42,546 bases of DNA from Gardnerella vaginalis 1500E (GTDB lineage Bacteria; Actinomycetota; Actinomycetes; Actinomycetales; Bifidobacteriaceae), in contig NZ_ADES01000004.1 in NCBI RefSeq assembly GCF_000263595.1, positions 1-42,546 of the forward strand, read 5' to 3'. Made by a program: the position numbers and the translations under genes. Below the pieces are notes generated by a model. The model saw only the letters and a list, made by a program, of their open reading frames with translations. It did no database searches and had not been told where the DNA came from. Positions 25,171 through 37,705 of the stretch are shown here, piece after piece; position 1 is the first letter of the stretch; each line of letters opens with the position of its first letter.

Positions 25171-26322
25171 CTAAGCTTTTGGATTATCTTTTTTAATATC
25201 TTTATGATTATCCTTTGGCTTGTTTTTTGATTTGTTGTCAAAATTGTTTTGAGCATTCTTAAGATTTCCTTCTGTCTCGTCGCCAGTTTTTAAGTGATGC
25301 TCATCATAGCCTTGTATGTAGCGAGTTCTACGCCAATGATGGATAGAAGCGTTAGTTCCACGGTGATGGACGTGATACTTACGAGGAGTACCGCCATAAG
25401 GCAATTCCTTAACCTCGTTAGCCACAGCCATCTGGTTCACGTTAGAAGGATCCATAATAGCAATTGGTGCAACAGGGTCTGCCTCTGTTGGAGCCGCAGT
25501 GCGATTCTTCAAGTGAGCTGGGAGCCATTCTGCAAACCAAGATAGCGCAAGGCAAATCAGGAAGTATATAACTGCTGCCACGCTTAAAGTTTGCAAAATA
25601 TTAAAGTACATTGATCCAAGTCGACGAGATTCCTGGAGTAAATCAGTGTACATAATAATCGAACCAAGAGCAGTATCCTTCAAAACAACAACAAGCTGAG
25701 TTACTGCAGCAGGCATCATAGCAATAATAGCCTGTGGCATTTCGATTTGTGTAAGAGATTGGTATTCGCTTAAGCCTAATGCTAACGAAGCTTCGCGTTG
25801 TCCGTTTGGCAGATTACCAACGCCTGCTCTAACAAGCTCGGCAACAACGGAGCCGTTGTACATAATCAAAGCTAGAACTACAGCCCAGTATGATGCCTCT
25901 TTCATGCCAGAAAGTGCAAATGCTCTCCACAAGAAAATCATAAGCATTAATACTGGTACGGCTCGGCAGAACTCAACTATTACTGCAGAAATACTACGAA
26001 TAATGAAATTAGGTAAAAGACGGCACAATCCAAAGAATAAGCCGAATATTATGGAACCTACTACAGCAAGCATGGAAGCTTTCAAAGTCATCCATAATCC
26101 TGGAAGATAGAAATCAACCCATGCTTCAGATTCAATAGCTGGATTCCACAATACCCAAGAAAGCTGGTTTTCTCCTTCTGGTGGATTGCTAAGTCGCATT
26201 AGTACAGCAATAACGAATACAGCAAACACGCAGGCTGCAATAATATTTGCTACTCGAATCTTCCTAAGAGCTTTAGGACCTGGAGCGTCAAATAATAATG
26301 ATTGTTCACGTTGTTTAGCCAT
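25171..26322 (-). CDS. gluD: Polar amino-acid ABC transporter permease (GluD-like)
   Basis: This 383-residue inner-membrane protein of the HisM/GlnP permease family has the EAA loop reading EASLALGLSEYQSLTQIEMPQA. An N-terminal segment precedes the core, and a hydrophilic C-terminal tail of about 110 residues is Asn/Lys/Asp-rich (NKSKNKPKDNHKDIKKD), longer than in typical permeases. I chose the ATG at 26322 because AAGGTG lies about 8 nt upstream; a GTG at 26331 would add MIV and overlap the previous gene by 4 bp. Last gene of the four-gene transporter operon. Confidence 0.9.
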   Translation of the reverse strand: MAKQREQSLLFDAPGPKALRKIRVANIIAACVFAVFVIAVLMRLSNPPEGENQLSWVLWNPAIESEAWVDFYLPGLWMTLKASMLAVVGSIIFGLFFGLCRLLPNFIIRSISAVIVEFCRAVPVLMLMIFLWRAFALSGMKEASYWAVVLALIMYNGSVVAELVRAGVGNLPNGQREASLALGLSEYQSLTQIEMPQAIIAMMPAAVTQLVVVLKDTALGSIIMYTDLLQESRRLGSMYFNILQTLSVAAVIYFLICLALSWFAEWLPAHLKNRTAAPTEADPVAPIAIMDPSNVNQMAVANEVKELPYGGTPRKYHVHHRGTNASIHHWRRTRYIQGYDEHHLKTGDETEGNLKNAQNNFDNKSKNKPKDNHKDIKKDNPKA

Positions 26323-26327
26323 CACTA

Positions 26328-27005
26328 TCACCTTCTTACAGCAAGCTTGTTAGACAGATACGTTGTCAAAATTCCAATAGGAATAATGAGGATGATGTAT
26401 CCTAAGGCGAATATTAAGAAGATTGGTACGATTAAATCCGCATGCTTCTCAATCATTTCGCTCATCATTGTTGAAGTTTCTGTTGCAACAGATGCTGCTG
26501 CAGCAACTGTAGAGTTTTTAAGCAATGCAATAAAAGTGTTACCCAAAGGTGCTACAGATCCGCAGAATGTTTGTGGCAAAATCACTTGCGTTGCCGACTG
26601 GAAGAAGTTTAATCCAAGAGCGCGGCAGGCTTCAGCTTGACCAACAGGAACAGTGTTAAGTCCGGATCTTAAAGATTCGCACACAAACGCTGCCGTATAT
26701 AGTGATAATCCAGCAATTGCAAGCCAGAAGAAATTCACTTCAAAAATTGGTGAGAAACCAAGCTTAAGCTGAGCGTACACGCCTAACACCATGAAAACCA
26801 TGATGATTGTAAGAGGCATGTTTTTAAAAAGCTCAACGTAGGCAGTTGCAACCATGCGTAAAGAAGCCACAGGGCAAATGCGCATCGTAACAAGTATTAC
26901 ACCAATTATTGTTGAAAACAGTACACTCCATAAGGTGATTTCAATATTGACCAAGAATGCTCCTGGAATATTGTAGGAGGTAAAAAGTTGCACGAAATCT
27001 TGCAT
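26328..27005 (-). CDS. gluC: Polar amino-acid ABC transporter permease (GluC-like)
   Basis: This 225-residue permease has five predicted membrane segments. The EAA motif region reads QAEACRALGLNFFQSATQVI followed by LPQTF, the ATPase-docking loop of the HisM/GlnP family. GGGGGAG upstream, overlapping the end of the substrate-binding-protein gene, serves as ribosome site, and the two genes are separated by one base. It would pair with GluD to form the heterodimeric channel. Substrate class (glutamate, glutamine or aspartate) is inferred from the operon type. Confidence 0.92.
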   Translation of the reverse strand: MQDFVQLFTSYNIPGAFLVNIEITLWSVLFSTIIGVILVTMRICPVASLRMVATAYVELFKNMPLTIIMVFMVLGVYAQLKLGFSPIFEVNFFWLAIAGLSLYTAAFVCESLRSGLNTVPVGQAEACRALGLNFFQSATQVILPQTFCGSVAPLGNTFIALLKNSTVAAAASVATETSTMMSEMIEKHADLIVPIFLIFALGYIILIIPIGILTTYLSNKLAVRR

Positions 27006-27006
27006 A

Positions 27007-27840
27007 TTACATCTCCCCCTCTTGAGGAATTGGCGGATTATACTTTGCGTTTGGCTTAAAACCAGTTCCGCGCAAATTATCGTCTAGAGCTCGCTTCCAA
27101 GATCCGTTATGAATCATTTCTTTTAAGGCGGCGTTAATTTTCTTAGCTAAGCTAGTATTTCCTTTTTTGATGCCAATTCCGTAATATTCTGCGGTAAATG
27201 GTTTACTAATAAGCTTTAAACGACCTCTAGAAGCTGTAGCTAGGCCAGCAAGAATAATATCGTCAGTAGTTACAGCATCCACAATGCCTGAGAATAATGC
27301 AGTTGCACATTCAGCATAGCCTGGCTGTTGCATAAGTTGTACCTTTGAAGAGTACTTCTCTTTAATAACTATTGCAGACGTTGAACCAGATACTGAGCAT
27401 AAACGCTTACCATCTAAATCGTTCGGGCCACTCACCTTATGCTCATCTTTGCGAACTAGTAAATCTTGTCCGGCAATAAAGTAAGGTCCTGCAAATGAAA
27501 CCATTTTCTTGCGAGCGTCAGTAATGGAATATGATGCAACAATCATATCGACATCACCGTTTTGAAGCATTGCTTCACGCTGCTTAGATGGTGATTCTTT
27601 CCATACGATTTGATCTTCTGAATAGCCGAGCTTTTTGGCAACATACTTAGCAACGTCAACGTCAAAGCCAACGTAAGTTCCTGCTTTTTTGAAACCCATA
27701 CCAGGCTGATCGAATTTAATACCAATGCGTATTACTTTTTTACCATCGCTACGATCGCAAGCTGTAAGCGGCATAACGCAGCATACGGTACAAAGCATCG
27801 CTAGTATCGCACGAAAAATGCGATTATGTAATATTTTCAT
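27007..27840 (-). CDS. gluB: Amino-acid ABC transporter substrate-binding lipoprotein (GluB-like)
   Basis: This 277-residue protein starts at the ATG at 27840: GAAGGGAAAAG lies just before it, while an ATG at 27855 would precede that site. A lipoprotein signal peptide is clear: a basic start (MKILHNR), a hydrophobic core, and the lipobox LTAC with Cys28 as the lipidated residue. The mature part has the SBP family 3 pattern (GFDVDVAKYVAKKLGY, DVDMIVASYSIT, GKRLCSVSGSTSA). Maturation would need Lgt, encoded earlier in this window. The ligand is probably glutamate or glutamine. Confidence 0.93.
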   Translation of the reverse strand: MKILHNRIFRAILAMLCTVCCVMPLTACDRSDGKKVIRIGIKFDQPGMGFKKAGTYVGFDVDVAKYVAKKLGYSEDQIVWKESPSKQREAMLQNGDVDMIVASYSITDARKKMVSFAGPYFIAGQDLLVRKDEHKVSGPNDLDGKRLCSVSGSTSAIVIKEKYSSKVQLMQQPGYAECATALFSGIVDAVTTDDIILAGLATASRGRLKLISKPFTAEYYGIGIKKGNTSLAKKINAALKEMIHNGSWKRALDDNLRGTGFKPNAKYNPPIPQEGEM

Positions 27841-27913
27841 ATCTTTTCCCTTCATAAGAACTGTTTTCGCATGTTTTGGCGTTTAAGCTAAAACGAAATT
27901 GAAAAAAGCGCTA

Positions 27914-28726
27914 TTAGTGCGTAAGAATCTTGGAAAGGAAATCTTTTGCTCGATCAGTTTTTGGATTCTCGAAGAATTCTTCTGGAGTACCCTGTTCGAG
28001 GATTTGACCATCGGCCATAAACACAATTCTGTCAGCAGCTTTACGAGCAAAGCCCATTTCGTGCGTAACACAAATCATTGTCATGCCATCTTTTGCAAGC
28101 TCAACCATAACATCCAGTACCTCGTTAACCATTTCTGGGTCAAGTGCGGAAGTTGGTTCGTCAAAAAGCATAACTTTTGGTTGCATTGCTAGCGCTCGAG
28201 CGATTGCTACGCGCTGCTGCTGCCCGCCTGAAAGTTGTGAAGGCATTTTATTGGCCTGATTGTCTACTCCTACCCTAGTAAGTAATTCCATGGCAAGAGT
28301 TTCAGCGCTTTGCTGATCCATGTGACGAACTTTCATTGGTGCAAGAGTAACGTTTTCGAGTATTGTTTTATTTGCAAAAAGATTAAATGACTGGAATACC
28401 ATTCCAACTTCTGCGCGCAAGGATGCAAGCTCTTTGCCTTCCTGTGGAAGTGGCTTGCTATCTATGCGAATATCTCCCGAATCAATTGTTTCAAGACGGT
28501 TGATTGTACGGCACATCGTTGATTTTCCAGAACCGGATGGGCCAATAATAACGAGAACTTCGCCTTTATTGACAGTGAGATTAATATCTTTAAGCACATG
28601 TAGTTTTCCGAAATGCTTTTCGACATGGCTTAATTCTACAAGGGGATTTGCCGCTTTGAGCACTTTAGAAGTGCTATTAGTCATATCCTCGGCGTTTGGA
28701 TCTGACTTTGATACTTGCTTATCCAT
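27914..28726 (-). CDS. gluA: Amino-acid ABC transporter ATP-binding protein (GluA-like)
   Basis: This 270-residue ATPase drives the transporter. It has Walker [11 protein letters not shown] (61-70), signature [15 protein letters not shown], Walker [15 protein letters not shown] and the H-loop VTHEMGFA. The polar amino-acid subfamily match (GlnQ/GluA) is very strong. I prefer the ATG at 28726: there is no Shine-Dalgarno sequence, but a TAGACT box sits 7 nt upstream. A TTG at 28744 or an ATG 14 codons downstream are alternatives. First gene of the operon; 73 bp separate it from gluB. Confidence 0.93.
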   Translation of the reverse strand: MDKQVSKSDPNAEDMTNSTSKVLKAANPLVELSHVEKHFGKLHVLKDINLTVNKGEVLVIIGPSGSGKSTMCRTINRLETIDSGDIRIDSKPLPQEGKELASLRAEVGMVFQSFNLFANKTILENVTLAPMKVRHMDQQSAETLAMELLTRVGVDNQANKMPSQLSGGQQQRVAIARALAMQPKVMLFDEPTSALDPEMVNEVLDVMVELAKDGMTMICVTHEMGFARKAADRIVFMADGQILEQGTPEEFFENPKTDRAKDFLSKILTH

Positions 28727-28739
28727 AAAAAGAAGTCTA
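28727..28739 (-). promoter_or_regulatory. Probable leaderless promoter of the gluABCD operon
   Basis: On the minus strand TAGACT (28739-28734), then 7 nt, then the ATG at 28726. No Shine-Dalgarno sequence is present. Confidence 0.4.
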
Positions 28740-28796
28740 GCCAAGCTGTGTTACGGTTATTTATCGCCACCGTTACGTTTTGTTACTCTTAGGTTA

Positions 28797-28845
28797 CAAA
28801 AAGCCGTTGATTGAGGATTATTAAATCAACAATCAACGGCTTCGT
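28797..28845 (-). terminator. Terminator after aspS
   Basis: AAGCCGTTGATT and AATCAACGGCTT form a perfect 12-bp stem. On the minus strand it is followed by TTTTTG. It separates aspS from the downstream ABC operon. Confidence 0.88.
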
Positions 28846-28871
28846 AACAATAAGTTAAGAGTAGATTTTAT

Positions 28872-30668
28872 TTACTCTTCTTCTTCAGGATCGTAGTCTA
28901 CGCCAGTTTCTGCGCGCTGTTCGTCAGAAATTGGAGCTGGAGCGCCAGTTAGAGGATCGCGACCGCCGCCAGCCTTAGGGAAGGCGATTACGTCGCGAAT
29001 CGAGCTTGCTCCTGCCAAAATTGCAGCAGTACGATCCCAACCCAAAGCAATACCTGCGTGAGGTGGAGCACCATACTTGAAAGCTTCAAGCAAGAATCCA
29101 AACTTTTCGTCAGCTTCGGCCTTGTCGATTCCAAGAACGTCAAGCACGCGATCTTGAATATCGTCGCGATGAATACGAACAGAACCGCCGCCCATCTCGT
29201 TACCGTTGCAAACAATGTCGTAAGAATCGCTCATTGCATGCTCTGGGTCTTTATCGAACTTGTCAATCCAATCAGCAGATGGCATTGTGAACGGATGGTG
29301 CATAGAAGTCCACTTAGAATGGCCAACTGCAACATCATCATCGTCTGGATCATCTGTGCGCTTAAACAATGGGAAGTCAACAACCCAAGTGAAAGCAAAC
29401 TCATCTGGGTGAAGCAATCCTGCGCGGCTAGCAAGTTCAACGCGCACTGCACCAAGCAAAAGCTGGGAAGACTCACGGCTGCCTGCTGCAAAGAATACTG
29501 CGTCGCCGTCTTCTGCACCAACAGCTTCCTTCAAACCTGCGCGCTCTTCTTCGCTAAGATTCTTAGCAACAGGGCCTTTAAGCTCGCCATCTTCACCGAA
29601 GACTACGTAAGCTAAGCCCTTAGCACCACGTTGCTTAGCCCAATCCTGCCAAGCGTCAAACTGACGACGAGGAGTTTCGGCGCCACCCTTAAATAGCACA
29701 GCACCAACGTAAGGAGCTTGGAATACTCGGAATGGAGTGTTCTTAAAGAAGTCAGTCAACTCAATAAGTGGGTTTCCAAAACGCAAATCTGGCTTATCTG
29801 AACCGTACTTATCCATTGCTTCCTGCCAAGTGATTCGAGGCAAAGGAAGAGTGATTTCGTGGCCAGCTTCCTTCCAAATAGCGGCAATAACGCGCTCTGC
29901 CATAGCCATAACATCTTCTTGGCTTGCAAAGCTCATCTCCATATCTAGCTGAGTGAACTCAGGCTGGCGATCTGCGCGGAAGTCTTCATCGCGATAGCAA
30001 CGAGCAAGCTGATAGTAGCGCTCAACACCAGAAACCATAAGCAACTGCTTTAATAGCTGAGGAGACTGTGGAAGTGCGTACCAAGATCCTGGAACCAAAC
30101 GTGCTGGAACAACAAAATCGCGAGCACCTTCTGGAGTGGACTTAATAAACGTTGGTGTTTCTACTTCTGTAAAGTCCATATCTTCCAAAGCGTGGCGCGC
30201 AGCCTTAGCCATGTTTGAGCGAAGCTTTAGATTTCGCTGCATTGATGGACGGCGCAAATCAAGATAACGGTACTTCAAACGTACGTCTTCGCTAGGTAGC
30301 TTGTTTTCGGACTCGTTTTCCAAAGCTGTAGAAACTTGGAATGGAAGAGCGTCGGATTTAGCGAGAATTGTAACAGTTTGAGCAACAATCTCAATTTTAC
30401 CGGTTGCTAAGTGGTCGTTTTCATTACCATCCGGACGCAAGCGAACCTCGCCTGTTACCTGCACAACAAACTCGCTTCTAAGCGGGCGTGCAGTTTCCTC
30501 ATCATAAATAACAACCTGCACCAGGCCTGTGTTATCACGGACATCAACAAAGGCAACGCCACCGTGGTCGCGGCGACGATCAACCCAACCAGCAATGGTT
30601 ACATTTTGTCCAACTAATGTCTCAGTCACTTCAACGGCATGGTGTGTGCGATACGCCGTCTGGCTCAT
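28872..30668 (-). CDS. aspS: Aspartate--tRNA ligase
   Basis: This 598-residue class II synthetase has the bacterial layout: an N-terminal OB-fold for anticodon binding ([20 protein letters not shown]), the catalytic core with motif 2 around [20 protein letters not shown], an inserted GAD domain, and motif 3 [15 protein letters not shown] then [18 protein letters not shown] precedes the ATG. It is the second gene of a hisS-aspS pair, with 136 bp between them, on the minus strand. Whether it is strictly Asp-tRNA(Asp)-specific or also charges tRNA(Asn) cannot be judged from the window. Codon bias is high, as expected for a housekeeping enzyme. Confidence 0.97.
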   Translation of the reverse strand: MSQTAYRTHHAVEVTETLVGQNVTIAGWVDRRRDHGGVAFVDVRDNTGLVQVVIYDEETARPLRSEFVVQVTGEVRLRPDGNENDHLATGKIEIVAQTVTILAKSDALPFQVSTALENESENKLPSEDVRLKYRYLDLRRPSMQRNLKLRSNMAKAARHALEDMDFTEVETPTFIKSTPEGARDFVVPARLVPGSWYALPQSPQLLKQLLMVSGVERYYQLARCYRDEDFRADRQPEFTQLDMEMSFASQEDVMAMAERVIAAIWKEAGHEITLPLPRITWQEAMDKYGSDKPDLRFGNPLIELTDFFKNTPFRVFQAPYVGAVLFKGGAETPRRQFDAWQDWAKQRGAKGLAYVVFGEDGELKGPVAKNLSEEERAGLKEAVGAEDGDAVFFAAGSRESSQLLLGAVRVELASRAGLLHPDEFAFTWVVDFPLFKRTDDPDDDDVAVGHSKWTSMHHPFTMPSADWIDKFDKDPEHAMSDSYDIVCNGNEMGGGSVRIHRDDIQDRVLDVLGIDKAEADEKFGFLLEAFKYGAPPHAGIALGWDRTAAILAGASSIRDVIAFPKAGGGRDPLTGAPAPISDEQRAETGVDYDPEEEE

Positions 30669-30804
30669 AAGTCCACTTCCTTGTTTGAATAATTTTGTTA
30701 ATTTTTGTTTTGACTTTAATAGTTTAGCGCATGAATCGCGCTTTCAAATATTAAAATCTTAAAAAGCAAATCTCAAATCGCAAATCTTTAAAAGCAAATC
30801 GCAA

Positions 30805-32205
30805 TTATTGAGCGCAAGAAACAGTTTGATGTGCATATGCATCATCTGGCTGCCAAGACGTAGCGTCTGCGCAAACTTGCTCTCCCGTAATAATGTTCTT
30901 TACTTCATCATGGCTGGATTCAGAATCTGTGCTGTCTGCTGGGAACCATACGTAAGGAATACCCAGCTTATCTGCATACTTGATTTGCTTACCGAGTTTT
31001 GCTGCAGTTGGTGCAACATCAGCTGAAATACCGCGTTCGCGAAGCTTTCTAGCAATCTCGTTGCATGCGGGACGATCTTCTTCATTCCAAACTGCAACCA
31101 TTACTGCTGCAGGAGAAACTCTAGAAACTGTAGCGCCGGCGCTATGAAGCATGTAAGAAACCAAGCGAGACAATCCAATAGAAAGACCTACGCCTGGATA
31201 CTTCTTTTTGCCTTGAGAAACAAGATTATCGTAGCGTCCGCCGGAGCAAATAGAGCCTAAAGATGCTGCATTATCAAGGAAAGTTTCATAAACGGAACCA
31301 GTGTAGTAGTCAAGTCCTCGAGCAATCTTCAAATCTGCAACAACAGCGCCCGGGCGAATGCGTGCAGCTTCGTCAACAATCATTGCGAGCGTTTCAACAC
31401 CTTCTGTAGCTAAGGCATACGATTCGTTATCTTCGCTCGTAGAAATATTGTGTTTATTGCATAAAGATTCAAAGCTGGACTTTAGTTCTTCCCCAGTTTT
31501 TGCAGTAAGCTCAGCTAATTCTAAGCAGGCAGCAGCTTGAGACTCATTAGCTCCGCACTCTTTTATAAGAAGTTTAGATACTTCTTCTGCACCAATTTTG
31601 TCTAGCTTGTCGATTTCGCGAAGAACACCCTCAATATCTGTTAAACCAATACCGCGGTAAAAACCTTCAGAAAGCTTACGATTATTTGCGTGAACTGTAG
31701 CTTTTGGTAAACCAAATTCTCTCAATCGCTCGAGAGCTTCAACCATAACCAAAGGCAATTCAACTTCGTAATGAGAAGGAAGCTCTCCGTTGCCAACAAC
31801 ATCAATATCCGCTTGCACAAACTCGCGGAAACGACCTTCTTGAGGACGCTCCCCTCGCCAAACTTTTTGCATTTGCCAGCGTTTAAACGGGAACGTTAAA
31901 TCTCCAGTATGTTCAACAACGTAACGGCTAAGCGGAACTGTTAAATCAAAATGCAAGCCAATTCGTTCTTCCACGGGTGTGTCAGATTCGTGACCAACTT
32001 CTTGCAATCTTGACAATAAATAAATTTCTTTACTTGTTTCGCCTTTTTTCAGCAAACTTGAACCCTGCTCTACGGCGCGTGTTTCTATGCCAATAAAACC
32101 GTTTAGTTCAAAGACTTCTCGAAGTGTATCTACTACTCGCTGTTCAACAGCGCGTTCACTAGGAAGCCATTCAGGGAAACCTGATATAGATGAGCCTTGT
32201 ACCAT
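30805..32205 (-). CDS. hisS: Histidine--tRNA ligase
   Basis: This class II synthetase is 466 residues long from the ATG at 32205. That start is favoured because the conserved region GFPEWLPSERAVEQRV follows at once, because TATTAT lies exactly 7 nt upstream, and because it leaves a spacer to the divergent gene. Longer starts at 32253 or 32268 lack ribosome sites and add a tail of no evident family similarity. The HisRS motifs are FEWPFKRW-like (LTFPFKRWQMQKVWRGERPQ), ARGLDYYTGSVYE and CSGGRYDNL, with a C-terminal anticodon-binding domain. Confidence 0.95.
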   Translation of the reverse strand: MVQGSSISGFPEWLPSERAVEQRVVDTLREVFELNGFIGIETRAVEQGSSLLKKGETSKEIYLLSRLQEVGHESDTPVEERIGLHFDLTVPLSRYVVEHTGDLTFPFKRWQMQKVWRGERPQEGRFREFVQADIDVVGNGELPSHYEVELPLVMVEALERLREFGLPKATVHANNRKLSEGFYRGIGLTDIEGVLREIDKLDKIGAEEVSKLLIKECGANESQAAACLELAELTAKTGEELKSSFESLCNKHNISTSEDNESYALATEGVETLAMIVDEAARIRPGAVVADLKIARGLDYYTGSVYETFLDNAASLGSICSGGRYDNLVSQGKKKYPGVGLSIGLSRLVSYMLHSAGATVSRVSPAAVMVAVWNEEDRPACNEIARKLRERGISADVAPTAAKLGKQIKYADKLGIPYVWFPADSTDSESSHDEVKNIITGEQVCADATSWQPDDAYAHQTVSCAQ

Positions 32206-32218
32206 GTCCACTATAATA
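32206..32218 (-). promoter_or_regulatory. Probable leaderless promoter of hisS
   Basis: On the minus strand TATTAT (32218-32213), then 7 nt (AGTGGAC), then the ATG at 32205. Confidence 0.45.
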
Positions 32219-32300
32219 GGTGGTGTTGCGGAAAAATCATGGCTTACCGTCATACTTATTCGTAACATTGTTACCGTGCATCTGCTGTAAGGAGTCGACC

Positions 32301-33671
32301 GTGACCGAACAGACTAAACCTGAAGAAACTACTAAAACTACTACCACGCCAAAGCCACTTGCTCCATCGCCTGCGAGCTTCGCGCATAAGACTCGTGTTG
32401 TTGCTCAAGCACCAACTATTTCTTATAGCGAAGAGGATATTAAATCCGCAAAAACCTTTGGCCGTGTTGATGAAAATGGCACTGTTTATGTTACTGAAAA
32501 TGGTACTGAACGTGAGGTTGGTCAATACTCCACTGGCACTCCTGAAGAAGCATTGACTTTCTATATTCACCGCTACCTTGATTTGAAAATTAAGCTCGAT
32601 TTATTCGCTAAAAGGTTGGAATCAACCAACGTAAAGGTGAAGGAAATTGATGAAACGCTTAACACTTTGCAAGAAGAATTAGCTGAGCCTGCAGCCGTTG
32701 GTGACCTTGCTGCTTTGCGTGCGCGACACGCCGAGCTTAAAGCAAAGGGAGATGAAAAGAAAGAAGAAATTGCAAAAGCCCGTAAAGAGGCTCTTGAAAA
32801 AGCTTTGAAAGAGCGTTCAAATATTGTAGAGCGTGCTGAAGCGTTGGTTGCTAAAATGGGCGATTCAACAAATTGGCGCGAGCTTAACGATAAGCTTCGC
32901 TCTCTTTTCGACGAATGGCAGGAACATCAGCGCACTACTATTCATTTGAATAAGGCTGATGCAGACGCTTTGTGGCAGCGTTTCTCTAAGGCTCGTTCCG
33001 CATTCTCCCAAGCTCGTAACTCCTGGGTTAAGGAGCGTGAACATGTTCGCAATAATGCTAAGCAGCTTAAGGAAGCAATTATTGCTGAAGCTGAAAGCTT
33101 GAAGGATTCAACTGACTGGCGTGAAACTTCTACTAAGTTTAACGCTTTGATGGATCGTTGGAAGAAGGCTGGCAATGCTGGACGTCAGCACGATGATGCT
33201 TTGTGGGCTAAGTTCCGTGAGGCTGCTGACGCTTTCTACCATGCTCGACAGGCTGATCGCGAAAAGTTGAATGCTGGAGAGCATGAGAATCTCGCTAAGA
33301 AGGAAGCTTTGCTTGTAAAAGCAGAAGCGTTGCTGCCTGTAGAAAATGAGGAAGCTGCTAAGAAGGCTCGTAAAGCTTTGTCTGAAATTCAAGAAGAGTG
33401 GGATGCAATTGGCTTTGTTCCTCGAGAAGATATGCGTCGCATTGAGGCTCGCTTGAATGATGTTGATAAGAAGATTAAGGCTGTTGAAGAGGCTGCTTGG
33501 AGAGATGCTGATCCTGAAGCTAACGCTCGTAAGTCCAGCTTTGCTTTGCAATTGGAAGCGCAGCTCGAAGAGCTTAACGCTGCTATTGCTAAAGAAACCG
33601 ACAAGAAGCGTAAAGCTAAGTTGGAAGCTGAAAAAGCAACTAAAGAACAGTGGCTTAATGCTGTTAAGTAA
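32301..33671 (+). CDS. DUF349 coiled-coil protein
   Basis: This 456-residue cytoplasmic protein starts with GTG at 32301, supported by AAGGAG about 8 nt upstream; the frame is open further back into the hisS side. The Thr/Pro-rich first 40 residues are followed by a beta-like segment (TFGRVDENGTVYVTENGTER). Long helices with repeated DUF349 units then run to the end, each with a pattern like NWRELNDKLRSLFDEWQ, DWRETSTKFNALMDRWKKAG and RKALSEIQEEWDAIG. Such proteins are widespread in actinobacteria with no settled function. Codon use is biased toward highly expressed genes. Divergent from hisS. Confidence 0.88.
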   Translation: MTEQTKPEETTKTTTTPKPLAPSPASFAHKTRVVAQAPTISYSEEDIKSAKTFGRVDENGTVYVTENGTEREVGQYSTGTPEEALTFYIHRYLDLKIKLDLFAKRLESTNVKVKEIDETLNTLQEELAEPAAVGDLAALRARHAELKAKGDEKKEEIAKARKEALEKALKERSNIVERAEALVAKMGDSTNWRELNDKLRSLFDEWQEHQRTTIHLNKADADALWQRFSKARSAFSQARNSWVKEREHVRNNAKQLKEAIIAEAESLKDSTDWRETSTKFNALMDRWKKAGNAGRQHDDALWAKFREAADAFYHARQADREKLNAGEHENLAKKEALLVKAEALLPVENEEAAKKARKALSEIQEEWDAIGFVPREDMRRIEARLNDVDKKIKAVEEAAWRDADPEANARKSSFALQLEAQLEELNAAIAKETDKKRKAKLEAEKATKEQWLNAVK

Positions 33672-33693
33672 TTAGTTTTATAAATTAAATAAC

Positions 33694-33731
33694 AATATGG
33701 GGTTTCTTGAAAAATCAAGCGGCCCCATATT
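33694..33731. terminator. Two-way terminator between the DUF349 gene and mrp
   Basis: AATATGGGG and CCCCATATT pair over 9 bp, with an inner CTTGA/TCAAG stem. T-rich tracts follow on both strands. It lies between convergent stops. Confidence 0.82.
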
Positions 33732-34864
33732 TATTTTTGATTAGATTCTTCCATTAAAGATTTAGCAAGTTTCACAAAAGTATTAGCAAGCTGTGAATTA
33801 TCTAACTTGCCGTCTTCGTTTAGAACCGCAGGACGTCCCGCTTCGCCAATTTCTCTAAGAGTTGGGTCAAGAGGAAGCTGAGCTAAAAGAGGAACATTAG
33901 TATGAAGAGCTTCACAAAGCTGTTCGCTAACTCTTTTTCCGCCTCCGGAGCCGAATATTTCCAAGCGCTCGCCATTATTTTCAAACCAGCTCATATTTTC
34001 AACAACTCCTCGAACGCTTACAGGAATTTGCAAAGCCATAAGACCTGCCCTAACCGCCACATCCGACGCACTAGGTTGAGGTGTTGTAACAACAACAAGC
34101 TCAACGTTTGGTAAAGTTTGAGCCACAGCAAGTGCCATATCTCCTGTACCAGGTGCTAAATCAAGCAAAAGAACATCTGGACTTCCCCACCAAACGTCTG
34201 AAAGAAACTGTTCTAGCGAACGCTGTAAACGCGGTCCTCTCCACAAAATAGCACGATCAGTTCCAGCAAACATGCCGATTGAAATAAGCTTTACTCCCCA
34301 AGAGACAACTGGCATAAGCATGCCGTTAAGATTAGTTGGCTGAGAGTTTACTCCAAACATGCGCGGCAAAGAAAAACCGTATACGTCCGCGTCGATTGCT
34401 GCAGTATCGTATCCTAAAGCTGCAAAAGTTGCGGCCAAATTAGCGGTTATAGAAGATTTTCCAACGCCGCCTTTTCCTGAAGCAATAGCAAAAATTTTCG
34501 TACGCGTACCAGCTTTGTTAAAAGGATTTTCTCTGCGCTCAGCCTTCAAATCTTCTACTAGTTTTTCTAGCTTATCTTTACTCATTGCGCTAGAAGTAAC
34601 ATGCGCTATAAGAGTTGCTTGAGGATATTTAGATACAGCTTCTTTTACTCGTTCTGTAATAATTTCAGCCAATGGGCAGTTTGGTACAGTAAGTTCAAGC
34701 TTTATTCTTACGTTATAAACTGGTTTAGAAGCATCTAAATTTTCAGCTTCACTAACACTAACGCCAGTTACCATATTTAGTTCTGTAACTGAACGGCCTA
34801 ATTCTGGATCAATAACGCTACCCAGCAAATCGTAAACGCGTGTTTCGAGTTCGCTCGTGTTCAT
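33731..34864 (-). CDS. mrp: Mrp/NBP35-family P-loop ATPase (iron-sulfur carrier ApbC-like)
   Basis: This 377-residue protein has an N-terminal MIP18/DUF59 domain (about 1-90, with VIDPELGRSVTELNMV and LTVPNCPLAEII), then the ATPase domain with the deviant Walker A ASGKGGVGKSS (128-138) and VLLLDLAPGTGDMAL. Family members load or carry Fe-S clusters. The CxxC pair that many Mrp proteins have after ENMSWF is missing; this one reads ENMSWFENNGERLEIFGSGG. Cluster binding through that site is therefore doubtful. The start is 15 bp after the ligA stop, so the two are probably co-transcribed. Confidence 0.9.
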   Translation of the reverse strand: MNTSELETRVYDLLGSVIDPELGRSVTELNMVTGVSVSEAENLDASKPVYNVRIKLELTVPNCPLAEIITERVKEAVSKYPQATLIAHVTSSAMSKDKLEKLVEDLKAERRENPFNKAGTRTKIFAIASGKGGVGKSSITANLAATFAALGYDTAAIDADVYGFSLPRMFGVNSQPTNLNGMLMPVVSWGVKLISIGMFAGTDRAILWRGPRLQRSLEQFLSDVWWGSPDVLLLDLAPGTGDMALAVAQTLPNVELVVVTTPQPSASDVAVRAGLMALQIPVSVRGVVENMSWFENNGERLEIFGSGGGKRVSEQLCEALHTNVPLLAQLPLDPTLREIGEAGRPAVLNEDGKLDNSQLANTFVKLAKSLMEESNQK

Positions 34865-34879
34865 TTATGTTATGATTCC

Positions 34880-37675
<2,796 letters not shown>

Positions 37676-37705
37676 TTAGCGTAACCCACTACTCTATTTA
37701 GCATT

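Noticed and set aside
32206..32268. Longer N terminus of HisS starting at 32268 or 32253
   Set aside because: No ribosome site or fitting -10; the added residues do not resemble the family, and the 7-nt leaderless spacing favours 32205.
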